DNA of 15,717 nt, taken from contig JAITSE010000074.1 in assembly GCA_031288005.1 (NCBI GenBank), positions 1-15,717 of the forward strand. Direction: 5' to 3'. The notes under the pieces are model-generated. The model searched no databases, was not told where the DNA came from, and worked only from the letters and a program-made list of their open reading frames with translations. Made by a program: the position numbers and the translations under genes. Origin of the DNA: Treponema sp. Its GTDB lineage: Bacteria > Spirochaetota > Spirochaetia > Treponematales > Breznakiellaceae. Below, piece after piece: positions 1 to 7,447 of the stretch (position 1 is its first letter; the number at the start of each line of letters is the position of its first letter).

Positions 1-114
1 AGTGGGAGAGACTCTCACTTAAACCTGAGCGGCTCCCACTCGAGTGGGAGGGACTCCCACTTAAACCTGAGCGGCTCTTACTCGAGTGGGAGAGACTCTC
101 ACTTAATCCTAAGC
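1..114. repeat. 42-bp tandem repeat, about 2.7 copies, built from hairpins
   Basis: Units run 1-42, 43-84 and 85-114 (partial, cut by divergence). Each unit starts with a small hairpin, agtgggag-aga/gga-ctcycact, and the junction between units 1 and 2 (33-50) is a perfect 18-bp palindrome, ctcccactcgagtgggag. In units 1 and 3 the right arm reads ctctcact instead of ctcccact, which leaves a G-T (G-U in RNA) pair, so the fold is kept. The array touches the window edge and may continue to the left. There are no unique spacers, so it is not a CRISPR. Confidence 0.85.
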
Positions 115-163
115 CCCTCTGACATTTATCAGAGCCCCTCAGGAATACACGGGAATAAGTCAG

Positions 164-426
164 GGAGTTTTGCGAACCGCGGTTCTACGAACTGCGGAAA
201 CGCGGAAACTTCGGAAACAAGTTTCCGAAGTTTCCGATGGGTCGCTTTGACCCGCTAAGAAGTTCACAGCGGCAAACAATTCAAAAAAAACTCCAGGAGA
301 ACCATCGGTTCTACGAACCGCTAAGGGATCGGAGGCCCCACGGTTCTCAAGTGCGGGGAGTTTTGCGAACCGGCGGCTGCACTGCGGCCCGCAAGGGCCG
401 CGCTGTTCAAAAGTTCGCAAAACTCC
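164..426. repeat. Cluster of nested palindromes in a gene-free stretch
   Basis: This stretch holds no credible gene; the open frames across it are by-products of the palindromes. Seen directly: a perfect 12-bp palindrome at 174-185; a hairpin with 16-bp arms and a 2-nt loop at 203-236; cggttc-tac-gaaccg at 306-320; and a large nested structure whose outer arms are ggagttttgcgaac (357-370) and its reverse complement (413-426), with an inner gcggccc-gcaa-gggccgc hairpin at 384-401. The same ggagttttgcgaac word also occurs at 164-177. The outer arm at 413-426 ends immediately before the stop codon of the minus-strand gene that follows. Confidence 0.85.
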
Positions 427-1350
427 TTAGCAATCAGGCTTTGCCTGATTGCAGGGTTCCCAAACTCCTAAGCAAGCCGTGGAAGCGGAGCTTCCACGGC
501 TTGCAAGAAAATCCAGCAGCGGCGCTTTCCAGTTTCCGAGCTTTCCTTCGTCCAGGAACTGCCGGTACTTTTCAAAAATGTACGCCCGCAGGCTTTCGCT
601 TTTCCCTGGCGAGCCGGGGCGTGTAAAAAGGGCGGAGACAAAGCCGGCGGCTTCTTCCCCGGGAAAAAGGGCGGGATCAAAGCGGGACATGGCGTACAGG
701 CTTGCGGAAACGCAGTTTACACTGTGCTGCTTGACATACAGCACGGCTTCGGTGATATCCAGCGCGCCCTGGCGGAGTTCCTCAAGCTGGGCGGCAAAGC
801 GCTCCTCGTCTCCCATGGAACGGATGACAGCCCTGAACTTTGTATAGGTCCTGATGACAACCATGACGTGCAGGGAAGGGATGCACATAAGATGCGGGTC
901 CGCCGCGTGAATCAGTACAAATCTGAAGCTTCCGTAATACCGCGGGCGCCGGGTAGTGGACAGATTTTCCGTGTATATTTCCGCGGCAAAAGCGTAGAGC
1001 TGTCCCAGGGTGTCAATAAAATCCATGACGGGGGCTTCCGCGCGGCGCCCGTATTGACTGAGCAGAAAACCTGCCGCCCGGATCCAGAAGGCCACGAAAT
1101 CCAAGTATACGGCAACATACTTGGGGCTGAAGGGTATTTCCGCATCCAAAGGATGATCTACAGAGCTAACGGGGATACGCCCCGGCAAAAGCGCCGCCTT
1201 GTATTGCAGGAAAAAGAAATTGTACACCATTGATTTGGCCGCCCGCAGCGCAGCTTTTCTAAGCCGGGGCCGGCAGAGGACCCTGAAAACGGTATATGCC
1301 GGGGATTCTTTTGCCGCTATTGACGAAGGCGGGGCGGATTCTTTTTGCAT
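427..1350 (-). CDS. PAP2-like (AUR1/PAP2_3 type) integral membrane protein
   Basis: 307 residues. Seen: a basic N-terminus, then HPLDAEIPFSPKYVAVYL (about 66-83) running into hydrophobic segments at about 75-98 and 108-126; TTRRP at 132-136; IPSLHV at 157-162; and KQHSVNCVSA at 207-216. In PAP2_3 proteins the order is an (I)PF(x)P entry, R-P, P-S-x-H and then H-Y-x-x-D-V; the last motif lines up here as H-S-V-N-C-V. The catalytic-type histidines (161 and 209) are present, but the Asp that normally supports the second His is Cys. The family handles lipid phosphates in the membrane; an exact substrate cannot be inferred and activity may be altered or lost. The last 25 residues (about 283-307) are encoded by two hairpin repeats (472-504 and 430-452) plus the spacer between them, so the native end was probably near residue 282. 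The ATG at 1350 has only a weak purine-rich ribosome site. Confidence 0.7.
   Translation of the reverse strand: MQKESAPPSSIAAKESPAYTVFRVLCRPRLRKAALRAAKSMVYNFFFLQYKAALLPGRIPVSSVDHPLDAEIPFSPKYVAVYLDFVAFWIRAAGFLLSQYGRRAEAPVMDFIDTLGQLYAFAAEIYTENLSTTRRPRYYGSFRFVLIHAADPHLMCIPSLHVMVVIRTYTKFRAVIRSMGDEERFAAQLEELRQGALDITEAVLYVKQHSVNCVSASLYAMSRFDPALFPGEEAAGFVSALFTRPGSPGKSESLRAYIFEKYRQFLDEGKLGNWKAPLLDFLASRGSSASTACLGVWEPCNQAKPDC
430..504. repeat. Two hairpin repeats inside the 3' end of the PAP2-like gene
   Basis: Hairpin A (430-452) has 10-bp arms beginning gcaatcaggc, with loop ttt. Hairpin B (472-504) has perfect 15-bp arms, gcaagccgtggaagc, with loop gga. Read on the minus strand, hairpin B ends ..ttgc and is followed by ttaggagttt, and hairpin A ends ..ttgc and is followed by taaggagttt. 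The shared flank marks them as members of one family although the arms differ. A degenerate copy of hairpin B lies at 11578-11611. Confidence 0.85.
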
Positions 1351-1442
1351 AAAGCTCTCTCTTTCACGTTAATTCTTAAGAAACTAACCGGGTTTTACGA
1401 AAAACTCAAGCGCAAGCCGGCAGCTTTTACCCCGCAAATCCG

Positions 1443-1479
1443 TGCGAACCGTGGAACCCGCAGGGTTCCACGGTTCGCA
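1443..1479. repeat. Perfect hairpin, 17-bp arms, between divergent genes
   Basis: The arms are tgcgaaccgtggaaccc and its exact reverse complement, with a 3-nt loop, gca. It lies between the divergent PAP2-like gene and the methyltransferase gene, directly upstream of the methyltransferase promoter. It has no T-run on either side, so it does not look like an intrinsic terminator. It belongs with the other short-loop palindromes of the window. Confidence 0.85.
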
Positions 1480-1485
1480 GTCTAT

Positions 1486-1513
1486 TCGACAAAGCGGCGG
1501 AATATGTTATAAT
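1486..1513 (+). promoter_or_regulatory. Sigma70-type promoter, probably giving a leaderless mRNA
   Basis: The -35 box is TCGACA (1486-1491; consensus TTGACA), the spacer is 16 bp, and the -10 box is a perfect TATAAT (1508-1513). The -10 ends 7 nt before the ATG at 1521, so transcription should begin at or next to the A of that ATG. No Shine-Dalgarno sequence fits upstream. Confidence 0.7.
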
Positions 1514-1520
1514 CGCGCTT

Positions 1521-2807
1521 ATGGAATTAATGGCTGATGCGGCGGCCCTCTGCGCGGCGGGCGCTGAAAAAGCCGTCTCAAACGAACTGCGTAAGCTGGG
1601 GCTTTCCGTTGCGGGCAGCGCTTACGGCAGGGTCAGATTTAAGGCCGGATTATCCGGCCTCTACCGCGCTCTCATGGGGCTGAGGGCGGCGGACCGGGTT
1701 TTGCTGGAAACCGCCTGTTTTCCCGCCGTGGATTTCGACGCCCTCTTTGAGGGAACCCGGGAAGTCCCCTGGGAAGCCTACATTCCCCGGGGCATGGGGC
1801 TTAGAGTGTCCAAGGTCAGGACCAACCGCTCCCGGCTCATGGCGGAAACCAGCATCCAGGCGGTGGTTCACAAAGCTGCGGCCGGGCGTCTTTGCGAGCG
1901 CCTGCATCTTGCCAGGCTGCCGGAAGCGGAGAAACAAGCGGAACTGCGGGTTTATATCGAAAAGGACCGGGTTTCCCTGCTCTTGGATTTGTCAGGGCCT
2001 CCTCTCTTCAAGCGGGGCTACCGGCTTGAAGGCGGCGCGGCTCCGTTGAGGGAGAGCACTGCCGCGGCCTTGCTGCTTCTGGCGAATTGGCGGCGGAAAT
2101 ATCCCCTCTGGGATCCGCTCTGCGGCTCCGGAACCATTGCCATTGAAGCCGCCCTCTACGCATGGGACATGGCGCCGGGCCTGGGCCGGACTTTCGCTTT
2201 GCAGGATATGCTTCCCGCGGATCCGGCCCTTGAGCAAAGAATCCGGGAAGAGCTGCTGGCCAAGGTCAACTTAGACAGAACCATCCGTATCCACGGCAGC
2301 GATGAGGATAAGAGCGTCCTTGCCATTGCCAAGGCGAATCTCCTGCGGGCCTATGATTTGGCCCGGGGCAAAAGACTTTCCCCTGAAAAACGCCGCCGCC
2401 GGGAATCCGGCGCTGGGGGGCCGCTGCCCCTTGATTTAGGACCGCCGTTAGACGCTCCAGGACTGCCGGAACTTAGGGCTGCCGCTATGGAAGATTCTGC
2501 CGGATGGCCGCCTTGTGAAGAAAGACCCCTGAGTCCGCAAAATCCGGACGAGGAAAGCGGGAGGGACGAACCGGCTGGATTTATCATTACCAACCCGCCC
2601 TATGGCATACGCCTGGGGGACGCCGCTGGCGCGGAGGCTGTTTACAGGAAAATGGCCGGCTTGACCCGGCGTTTTCCCGGCTGGAAACTGGCCGTCATTA
2701 CAGGCCATCCAGGTTTCGAGTCCCATTTTGGCAGAAAAGCGGACTCCCGCAGAGAAATTACCAACGGCGCGATTCATTCATATATTTATCAGTACGAACA
2801 GCTTTAG
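1521..2807 (+). CDS. THUMP-domain class I SAM-dependent RNA N2-guanine methyltransferase (RlmL-type)
   Basis: 428 residues. The N-terminal third (about 1-155) fits the ferredoxin-like plus THUMP RNA-binding module of this family. The C-terminal Rossmann methyltransferase domain shows the SAM-binding motif DPLCGSGT (198-205), followed by IAIEAALYAWDMAPG, and the catalytic NPPYG motif (358-362). Family members transfer methyl groups to the N2 of guanine, in 23S rRNA for the RlmL type; the exact position modified here is inferred only. Residues about 283-350, between motifs III and IV, form a low-complexity Pro/Glu/Arg-rich insertion that is not typical of the fold. The ATG at 1521 sits 7 nt after the -10 box; an in-frame ATG at 1530 is the alternative start. 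The TetR-type gene follows after 10 nt and is probably cotranscribed. Confidence 0.88.
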   Translation: MELMADAAALCAAGAEKAVSNELRKLGLSVAGSAYGRVRFKAGLSGLYRALMGLRAADRVLLETACFPAVDFDALFEGTREVPWEAYIPRGMGLRVSKVRTNRSRLMAETSIQAVVHKAAAGRLCERLHLARLPEAEKQAELRVYIEKDRVSLLLDLSGPPLFKRGYRLEGGAAPLRESTAAALLLLANWRRKYPLWDPLCGSGTIAIEAALYAWDMAPGLGRTFALQDMLPADPALEQRIREELLAKVNLDRTIRIHGSDEDKSVLAIAKANLLRAYDLARGKRLSPEKRRRRESGAGGPLPLDLGPPLDAPGLPELRAAAMEDSAGWPPCEERPLSPQNPDEESGRDEPAGFIITNPPYGIRLGDAAGAEAVYRKMAGLTRRFPGWKLAVITGHPGFESHFGRKADSRREITNGAIHSYIYQYEQL

Positions 2808-2817
2808 GGAGCGGGGT

Positions 2818-3411
2818 ATGTCCATTGTGGTCGAGCATGAAAAACGGAGGGAAGAGATTTTGGAAAAAGCCCTGGATGTTTTCACGGATGAAGGGTACGA
2901 AAACACGACGCTGACAAAGATCGCCGAACGATGCGCTATTACAAGAACGACCTTATATCTCTATTTCAAAAACAAAAAAGATATTTTCAACTATTCGATA
3001 AAGCAGCTTTTGGAGAAAGTCGAGAAAGATATACTCTGTATCAAAGAAAACCGGGAACTGAATTATGTAGAAAAGCTCGCCAATGTTTTACTTGTTATTC
3101 TTGACCGGCTGGAAGAAAGCCGCCGCCTCCTGCCGGTAATTCTGGATTTTTTGCTCAACTTGTCTAAAAACGGCGTAAACCCGGACAACCGGGTCAGACG
3201 GAGGACCGTCCGGCTGCGCCGCATTCTGGCGGCCATGATGATTGAGGGAATCAAGGCCGGAGAAATTGCTCCCGTCAATGTACGGGCGGCGGACGATCTG
3301 CTGTATGGAACAATCGAGGCGGCCATCTTCCGCCTTGCGGTACTCAAACGCGTATCCATTGATGAACTAAGACAGGCCGCTGTCCTGGCGGCGGCCCTTA
3401 CGAGCCGCTAA
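2818..3411 (+). CDS. TetR/AcrR-family transcriptional regulator
   Basis: 197 residues, the usual size. The N-terminal DNA-binding region is clear: helix 1 around EILEKALDVFTDEGYENTTL, then the helix-turn-helix KIAERCAITRTTLYLYFKNK (about 33-52) followed by KDIF. The rest is an all-helical ligand/dimer domain without a recognisable subfamily signature, so the effector is unknown. The start is the ATG at 2818, preceded by ggga/gcgggg purines 10 nt after the upstream stop; a longer in-frame extension into the methyltransferase gene is possible but unnecessary. The nearest candidate target is its own operon; no clear operator was identified. Confidence 0.9.
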   Translation: MSIVVEHEKRREEILEKALDVFTDEGYENTTLTKIAERCAITRTTLYLYFKNKKDIFNYSIKQLLEKVEKDILCIKENRELNYVEKLANVLLVILDRLEESRRLLPVILDFLLNLSKNGVNPDNRVRRRTVRLRRILAAMMIEGIKAGEIAPVNVRAADDLLYGTIEAAIFRLAVLKRVSIDELRQAAVLAAALTSR

Positions 3412-3427
3412 ATCAAGCAAGCTGTGA

Positions 3428-3440
3428 GAGACCAGGTCTC
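3428..3440. repeat. Short palindrome gagacc-a-ggtctc
   Basis: Arms are 6 bp with a 1-nt loop, in the gap between the regulator gene and the MoxR operon. The same gagacc/ggtctc arms recur at 11674-11688 with loop gga and, lengthened by one base pair, at 13499-13515 with loop gaa. Confidence 0.6.
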
Positions 3441-3487
3441 AGGCTGCCGGCAAGCTTCGAGTTACAAGCCCGGAGGAAGGCTGCTAA

Positions 3488-3516
3488 TTGCTCTTTGCCG
3501 GAGGGCCTGCTACAAT
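3488..3516 (+). promoter_or_regulatory. Promoter of the moxR-bat operon, probably leaderless
   Basis: The -10 box is TACAAT (3511-3516) and lies exactly 7 nt before the ATG at 3524. At 17 bp upstream there is a poor -35 match, TTGCTC (3488-3493). No ribosome site precedes the ATG. The geometry is the same as at the methyltransferase gene, which supports both the start codon and a leaderless transcript. Confidence 0.6.
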
Positions 3517-3523
3517 ACCCGGT

Positions 3524-4576
3524 ATGGAAGCGAACCTTAACCCTGAGTCTCGTAGGGCGATTGAAGCGGCGGCGGAACTGCTGGGGCGTTTGCGAGAGGC
3601 CCTTGCCAGGCGGATCGTTGGGCAAACGGAGATGATAGACGGGCTTTTGATGGCCCTGACCGCCTGTGGACATATACTCCTTGAAGGAGTGCCGGGACTT
3701 GCAAAAACTCTGGCAGTGCGGAGCCTCGCGGAGATTACGGCTCTTCAGTTTAAGCGAATTCAATTCACTCCGGATCTTCTGCCGGCGGATATAACCGGGA
3801 CCCTGGTATGGGAGCAGAGTACGGGTAAATTCATGGTCCGCCGGGGGCCTGTTTTTGCCAATCTGCTTCTGGCGGATGAGATCAACCGCGCGCCCGCCAA
3901 GGTCCAGTCCGCGCTGCTTGAGGCAATGGAGGAGCGGCAGGTAACCATAGGGGATACAGCTTATCCTCTGCCTGATCCCTTCCTGGTTCTGGCGACCCAG
4001 AATCCCATTGAGCAGGAGGGGACTTATGCCTTGCCTGAAGCCCAGCTTGACCGCTTCCTCCTCAAACTCATCCTACGGTATCCCCTGCCTGACGAGGAAG
4101 TCCGCATTGTGGAGCAGCGTGAAGACGGAACGGAAGGCGAAGCTTTGCCGCTATTGACGCCCGCGCCGGACCCGGCCTTCAGAAAGGTTCTTGAGGCCGC
4201 AGTCCGGGCTGTGCGTGTGGACCGGCGTATTACCGAGTACCTTGTTTCACTGACCGCCGCAACCAGGCCGCCCGCGTCCAGGACTCAGACTTTTGCTTCT
4301 TCCCGCTCAGGGGAAGGGGAGCGCCGGCAGGACCGGGAGGGCCTTTACCGCTATATTGCTTTCGGAGCCTCTCCCCGCGCCTCCATCGCCCTCTACCGTT
4401 GCTGCCGTATCCGGGCGCTCTTTGAGGGCCGCGCGTTTGTAACTCCCGAAGACGTAAAGGCCGCTGCTTTTCCTGTCCTAAGGCACCGCATCGTTCTTTC
4501 CTATGAGGCTGAAGCGGACGGCCTGGATGCGGACGGAGTTATCTCCAGAATTCTGGCCCTGGTCCCGGCGCCCTGA
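3524..4576 (+). CDS. MoxR-family AAA+ ATPase
   Basis: 350 residues from the ATG at 3524. Seen: Walker A GVPGLAKT (55-62, the MoxR variant), Walker B LLLADE followed by INRAPAKVQSALLEAMEE (114-136), sensor 1 ATQNP (157-161) followed by IEQEGTYALPEAQLDRF, and the sensor 2 region GASPRAS (281-287). MoxR ATPases act as chaperone-like remodelling factors for von Willebrand factor A (VWA) proteins encoded beside them, as here. A Ser/Arg-rich segment at about 250-273 breaks the lid domain and looks like a lineage-specific loop. An upstream TTG at 3488 is in frame but would overlap the promoter, so the ATG is preferred. The gene opens the eight-gene operon. Confidence 0.93.
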   Translation: MEANLNPESRRAIEAAAELLGRLREALARRIVGQTEMIDGLLMALTACGHILLEGVPGLAKTLAVRSLAEITALQFKRIQFTPDLLPADITGTLVWEQSTGKFMVRRGPVFANLLLADEINRAPAKVQSALLEAMEERQVTIGDTAYPLPDPFLVLATQNPIEQEGTYALPEAQLDRFLLKLILRYPLPDEEVRIVEQREDGTEGEALPLLTPAPDPAFRKVLEAAVRAVRVDRRITEYLVSLTAATRPPASRTQTFASSRSGEGERRQDREGLYRYIAFGASPRASIALYRCCRIRALFEGRAFVTPEDVKAAAFPVLRHRIVLSYEAEADGLDADGVISRILALVPAP

Positions 4577-4593
4577 ACTATTTCAACTTCAAT

Positions 4594-5511
4594 ATGGAAC
4601 GGCGGGAACTTCTACAAAAGATAAGCTCTTTCCACCTCGCTTCCAAGGATTTAGCGGAGGACCTTCTGTCCGGGGAATTCGCTTCGGTTTTCCGGGGCCG
4701 GGGGATGGAATTCGACGCGGTCAGGCAGTACGAGGCGGGGGACGACATTCGTTCCATAGACCGGAATGTAAGCGCCCGGTTCGGCAGACCCTTTGTAAAA
4801 CTTTACCGGGAGGAAAGGGAACTCACGGCGTTTATAGTGCTGGACTGTTCCGTTTCCATGCGTTCCGGCGGGAATTTTCCGGGCCGGGGAAAAAGCGTCC
4901 TGACAAGGTATGAACAAGGAGTTTTGGCTGCGGCGCTTATCGCTCTTTCCGCGGAAAGGACGGGGCAGCTGGTTGGAGCGCTGTTTTTTGACCGGGACAT
5001 CGCCAGGGTCTACAGTCCGCGGAAGGGGAAGTCCCATGCGCTGGCAGTGATAAGCGCCGCGTTGGAACTGGAAAACCCTGAACGGGGGAGCGGTTTGGGC
5101 GCGGCCTTGTCCGGGGCCCGGCGGCTCCTCAAACGCCGCAGTTTGGTGGCGGTAATTTCCGACTTCCTCTGTGTGGACTGGGAACGGAAACTTGGAGATC
5201 TCAGCGCCAGGCATGATGTCATTGCCCTCAGAATAAGCGATCCTCTGGACAACGAAATGCCTCGTCTTGGCCTGGCCGCTCTAGAAGACGGGGAGACCGC
5301 CTATGGTTTCCATGCCCTCACTTCCTCCATGTCTTTCCGCGGCGCCTGGTCCGAATGGCATGAAGATCGCGCCCGGCTCTGGCAGTCTGTCTGCCGCCGC
5401 GCCGGCGCGTCCATGCTTGAACTAAGTACTGCCGCCGATGCCCCAGGCGTTTTGGCTCATTTCTTCCGGGGAAAAATGCGCCGGAACTGCCGGTTCAGGA
5501 AGCGCCGATGA
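4594..5511 (+). CDS. DUF58 domain protein (VWA-like partner of MoxR)
   Basis: 305 residues. The DUF58 signature is clear: RGRGMEFDAVRQYEAGDDIR (34-53) followed by SIDRN and AR. The usual tryptophan of the IDW motif is Arg here (residue 57). A metal-ion-dependent adhesion site follows at DCSVS (84-88), with VISDF (187-191) as the later Asp-containing strand. There is no signal peptide or membrane segment, so it should be cytoplasmic. DUF58 proteins are paired with MoxR ATPases and are thought to be remodelled by them; the biochemical role is unknown. It begins 17 nt after the MoxR stop without an obvious Shine-Dalgarno site and ends in an ATGA overlap with the next gene. The C-terminus is very basic. 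Confidence 0.9.
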   Translation: MERRELLQKISSFHLASKDLAEDLLSGEFASVFRGRGMEFDAVRQYEAGDDIRSIDRNVSARFGRPFVKLYREERELTAFIVLDCSVSMRSGGNFPGRGKSVLTRYEQGVLAAALIALSAERTGQLVGALFFDRDIARVYSPRKGKSHALAVISAALELENPERGSGLGAALSGARRLLKRRSLVAVISDFLCVDWERKLGDLSARHDVIALRISDPLDNEMPRLGLAALEDGETAYGFHALTSSMSFRGAWSEWHEDRARLWQSVCRRAGASMLELSTAADAPGVLAHFFRGKMRRNCRFRKRR

Positions 5512-6449
5512 AGTCCGCGTTTCTTCTTTTTTGCTTGATTGCCTTGGCCGTCTACTGCGATGCCCAAGATGACTATAGCGCCTACCTTATTCCCCAGACA
5601 GTTTTTGTGGGCGATCAGGCCCGGCTGGCGATTCCCCTTGATGCCGCTTTTGCCGGGGCCGTGGGAAGAGCGATACTGGACAATCCTGAAGAACTTCCAT
5701 CCACGCCCGGCTTGATCGTTTCCAAGATAGAGTTAGAAAACCGGGGGGGGAGTTGGCAGCTTCTCATCGATTTTACAGCATTCATACCCGGCGTGATAGA
5801 ACTGCCTCCCATAAAAATTGCTTCCCTTACCTTTACCGGCCTGACAGTAACTGTGACGTCCATACTGGAGACAGAAGGTAATGTCTCTGCGCTTTCTGAG
5901 CCGGCTCCGCCCCTGACGGTTCCGGGCACCTTGGGAATGATCTATGGGGTAATCCTTGGAATCGCCGCTTCTATTGCCGGCTTTGCTCTGCTGTTCCTGA
6001 AAGGGGGGCCTATGTTTAGGAACTGGCGTGAAGAGTTCAGACGGCGCCGGCTGATCTGGTCCATGGGCCGGGTTTTACGGCGGCTTAGGAATTTCATAAG
6101 CCAGGGCGATTCCGGGGAGGCCTCTAAGGTTCTGGACAGGCTTTCAACGGATTTCAGAGGTTTTCTGGGATCTTTCACCGGAATGAACTGCCTGGCCATG
6201 ACCGGAGAGGAATTTCTTTTCCTTCCTTCACTTACCGCTGAGCCTTCGGGCCCTTTCCTGCGGGATTTTTTCCGGCGCTGCGACATCCTGCGGTTCAGCG
6301 GAACGGCGGTAGAAAGCCAGGATGCATCGGAAATGCTGGATAAGGCGGCGGATTTTATCGGAAGAATAGAGAAACAAAAAGGGACGGCTGATGCCGGGGA
6401 ACCGGGGCTTTTTCAGGGCATTACAAAACGGGAGGAGAAGGCGGTATGA
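5508..6449 (+). CDS. BatD-like membrane protein with periplasmic beta domain
   Basis: 313 residues. Seen: an N-terminal signal sequence (about 1-19, ending near CDAQ), a short beta-rich domain of about 120 residues, one transmembrane segment (about 142-165), then a basic cytoplasmic stretch (RNWREEFRRRR) and a helical C-terminal region. This layout, and the place between DUF58 and BatA, match the small BatD-like or poorly named protein found here in spirochaete bat operons. No catalytic motif is visible. It is probably an anchor or scaffold for the VWA proteins; that is inference from position. Start and stop both lie in ATGA overlaps with the neighbouring genes, which indicates translational coupling. 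Confidence 0.7.
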   Translation: MKSAFLLFCLIALAVYCDAQDDYSAYLIPQTVFVGDQARLAIPLDAAFAGAVGRAILDNPEELPSTPGLIVSKIELENRGGSWQLLIDFTAFIPGVIELPPIKIASLTFTGLTVTVTSILETEGNVSALSEPAPPLTVPGTLGMIYGVILGIAASIAGFALLFLKGGPMFRNWREEFRRRRLIWSMGRVLRRLRNFISQGDSGEASKVLDRLSTDFRGFLGSFTGMNCLAMTGEEFLFLPSLTAEPSGPFLRDFFRRCDILRFSGTAVESQDASEMLDKAADFIGRIEKQKGTADAGEPGLFQGITKREEKAV

Positions 6450-7447
6450 GCATAGGCTTTGACCGGCCCTTTCTTGCCGCCGCGGGCGCGGGGATCATCC
6501 TGCTGTTTTGCGGTCTTTCCCGCCTCCTCCGGGACGCATTGACTTTGGAGCTTCCTCTGGGGCCGCCCGGCGGGGTTCCCTTCAAACCGGCTCTAAATTT
6601 TACCTTCCTTGTCAGACTCCTCCGCATTCCTGAATTGTGCGGCGCCTCCCTTCTTTTTATTGCGGCGGCGGGGCCTAAATTCATATCCACTGAGATCGTC
6701 TGGCTCAGCCGGGGAGCGGATGTGCTTTTCGTGATGGACATAAGTCCCAGCATGGCTGGTCTGGACATGGACGGGCGCAGCCGTTTTGACGCGGCCCGGG
6801 AACTAGTTATGAATTTTGCCGGAAGCCGGCCCGCGGATGCCGTAGGGCTTGTAGCAGTGGGGAACGAAGCGGGCCTTCTTCTGCCGCCCACGGTGGACAG
6901 AGCGCCTCTTTATTCCCGCCTGGACAGCCTCGGGATAGGGGAATTGGGGGACGGCACAGCCTTAGGGCTGGGACTTGCCATCGCTGCCCTGCATATACGG
7001 ACCTCCAGAGCCCCTCGCCGGGCGGTGGTGCTTATCACCGATGGAGAGAACAACGCCGGCGCGGTGCATCCTGAAACAGCGGCTGAAGTCCTGCGGGATT
7101 CAGGGGCTTCCCTCTGGGTGATAGGCGTTGGGGCCGCCGGCGAGGTTCCCATTGATTATGTTGATCCTATTCTCAAAGTCCGAAGGACCGGCTCTTTTGA
7201 CTCTCGTTTTGATCCGGAGAAACTCAACGCTATTGCCATGAAAGGCGGGGGAACCTTCATAGCTGCCGCATCAGGGAGAGCTCTTTCCGAAGCCTTTGCC
7301 AGCCTGTCGGAGGCCGAGATGACAGTAGTGCGCTCCGGGACTATGAACAGGCCTCAGGATATTCAGAGGCCGGTGATCCTTGCGGCTTTGACCATGATCC
7401 TCCTCGCCCGGTTTATCCGGCGCTGGCTTATGGGGGCTTTTCTTTGA
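6446..7447 (+). CDS. batA: BatA, VWA-domain membrane protein
   Basis: 333 residues. Hydrophobic segments lie at about 8-22, 55-75 and 308-325, leaving the VWA domain between the second and third. The metal-ion site is complete: DISPS (98-102), the Thr in GDGTALG (171) and the Asp of LITDGENN (199). Bat proteins were named for Bacteroides aerotolerance; in spirochaetes they have been linked to oxidative stress, but direct evidence varies. A good ribosome site, ggaggag (6431-6437), precedes the ATG. It overlaps the gene before by ATGA and the next by TTGA. The neighbours strongly support the naming. Confidence 0.92.
   Translation: MSIGFDRPFLAAAGAGIILLFCGLSRLLRDALTLELPLGPPGGVPFKPALNFTFLVRLLRIPELCGASLLFIAAAGPKFISTEIVWLSRGADVLFVMDISPSMAGLDMDGRSRFDAARELVMNFAGSRPADAVGLVAVGNEAGLLLPPTVDRAPLYSRLDSLGIGELGDGTALGLGLAIAALHIRTSRAPRRAVVLITDGENNAGAVHPETAAEVLRDSGASLWVIGVGAAGEVPIDYVDPILKVRRTGSFDSRFDPEKLNAIAMKGGGTFIAAASGRALSEAFASLSEAEMTVVRSGTMNRPQDIQRPVILAALTMILLARFIRRWLMGAFL

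Noticed and set aside
1..114. CRISPR-like array
   Set aside because: Units are contiguous without variable spacers, and no cas gene is present.
160..626. Open frames on both strands over the left palindrome cluster
   Set aside because: They follow from inverted repeats and lack ribosome sites and any recognisable protein; the right part is antisense to the PAP2-like gene.
3488..3523. TTG-initiated extension of the MoxR ATPase
   Set aside because: It would translate the promoter itself; the ATG at 3524 fits the family N-terminus.
4651..5214. 187-codon open frame antisense to the DUF58 gene
   Set aside because: A shadow of a GC-rich coding region; the plus-strand protein has clear family motifs and this one has none. 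The same applies to the other long antisense frames in the operon.
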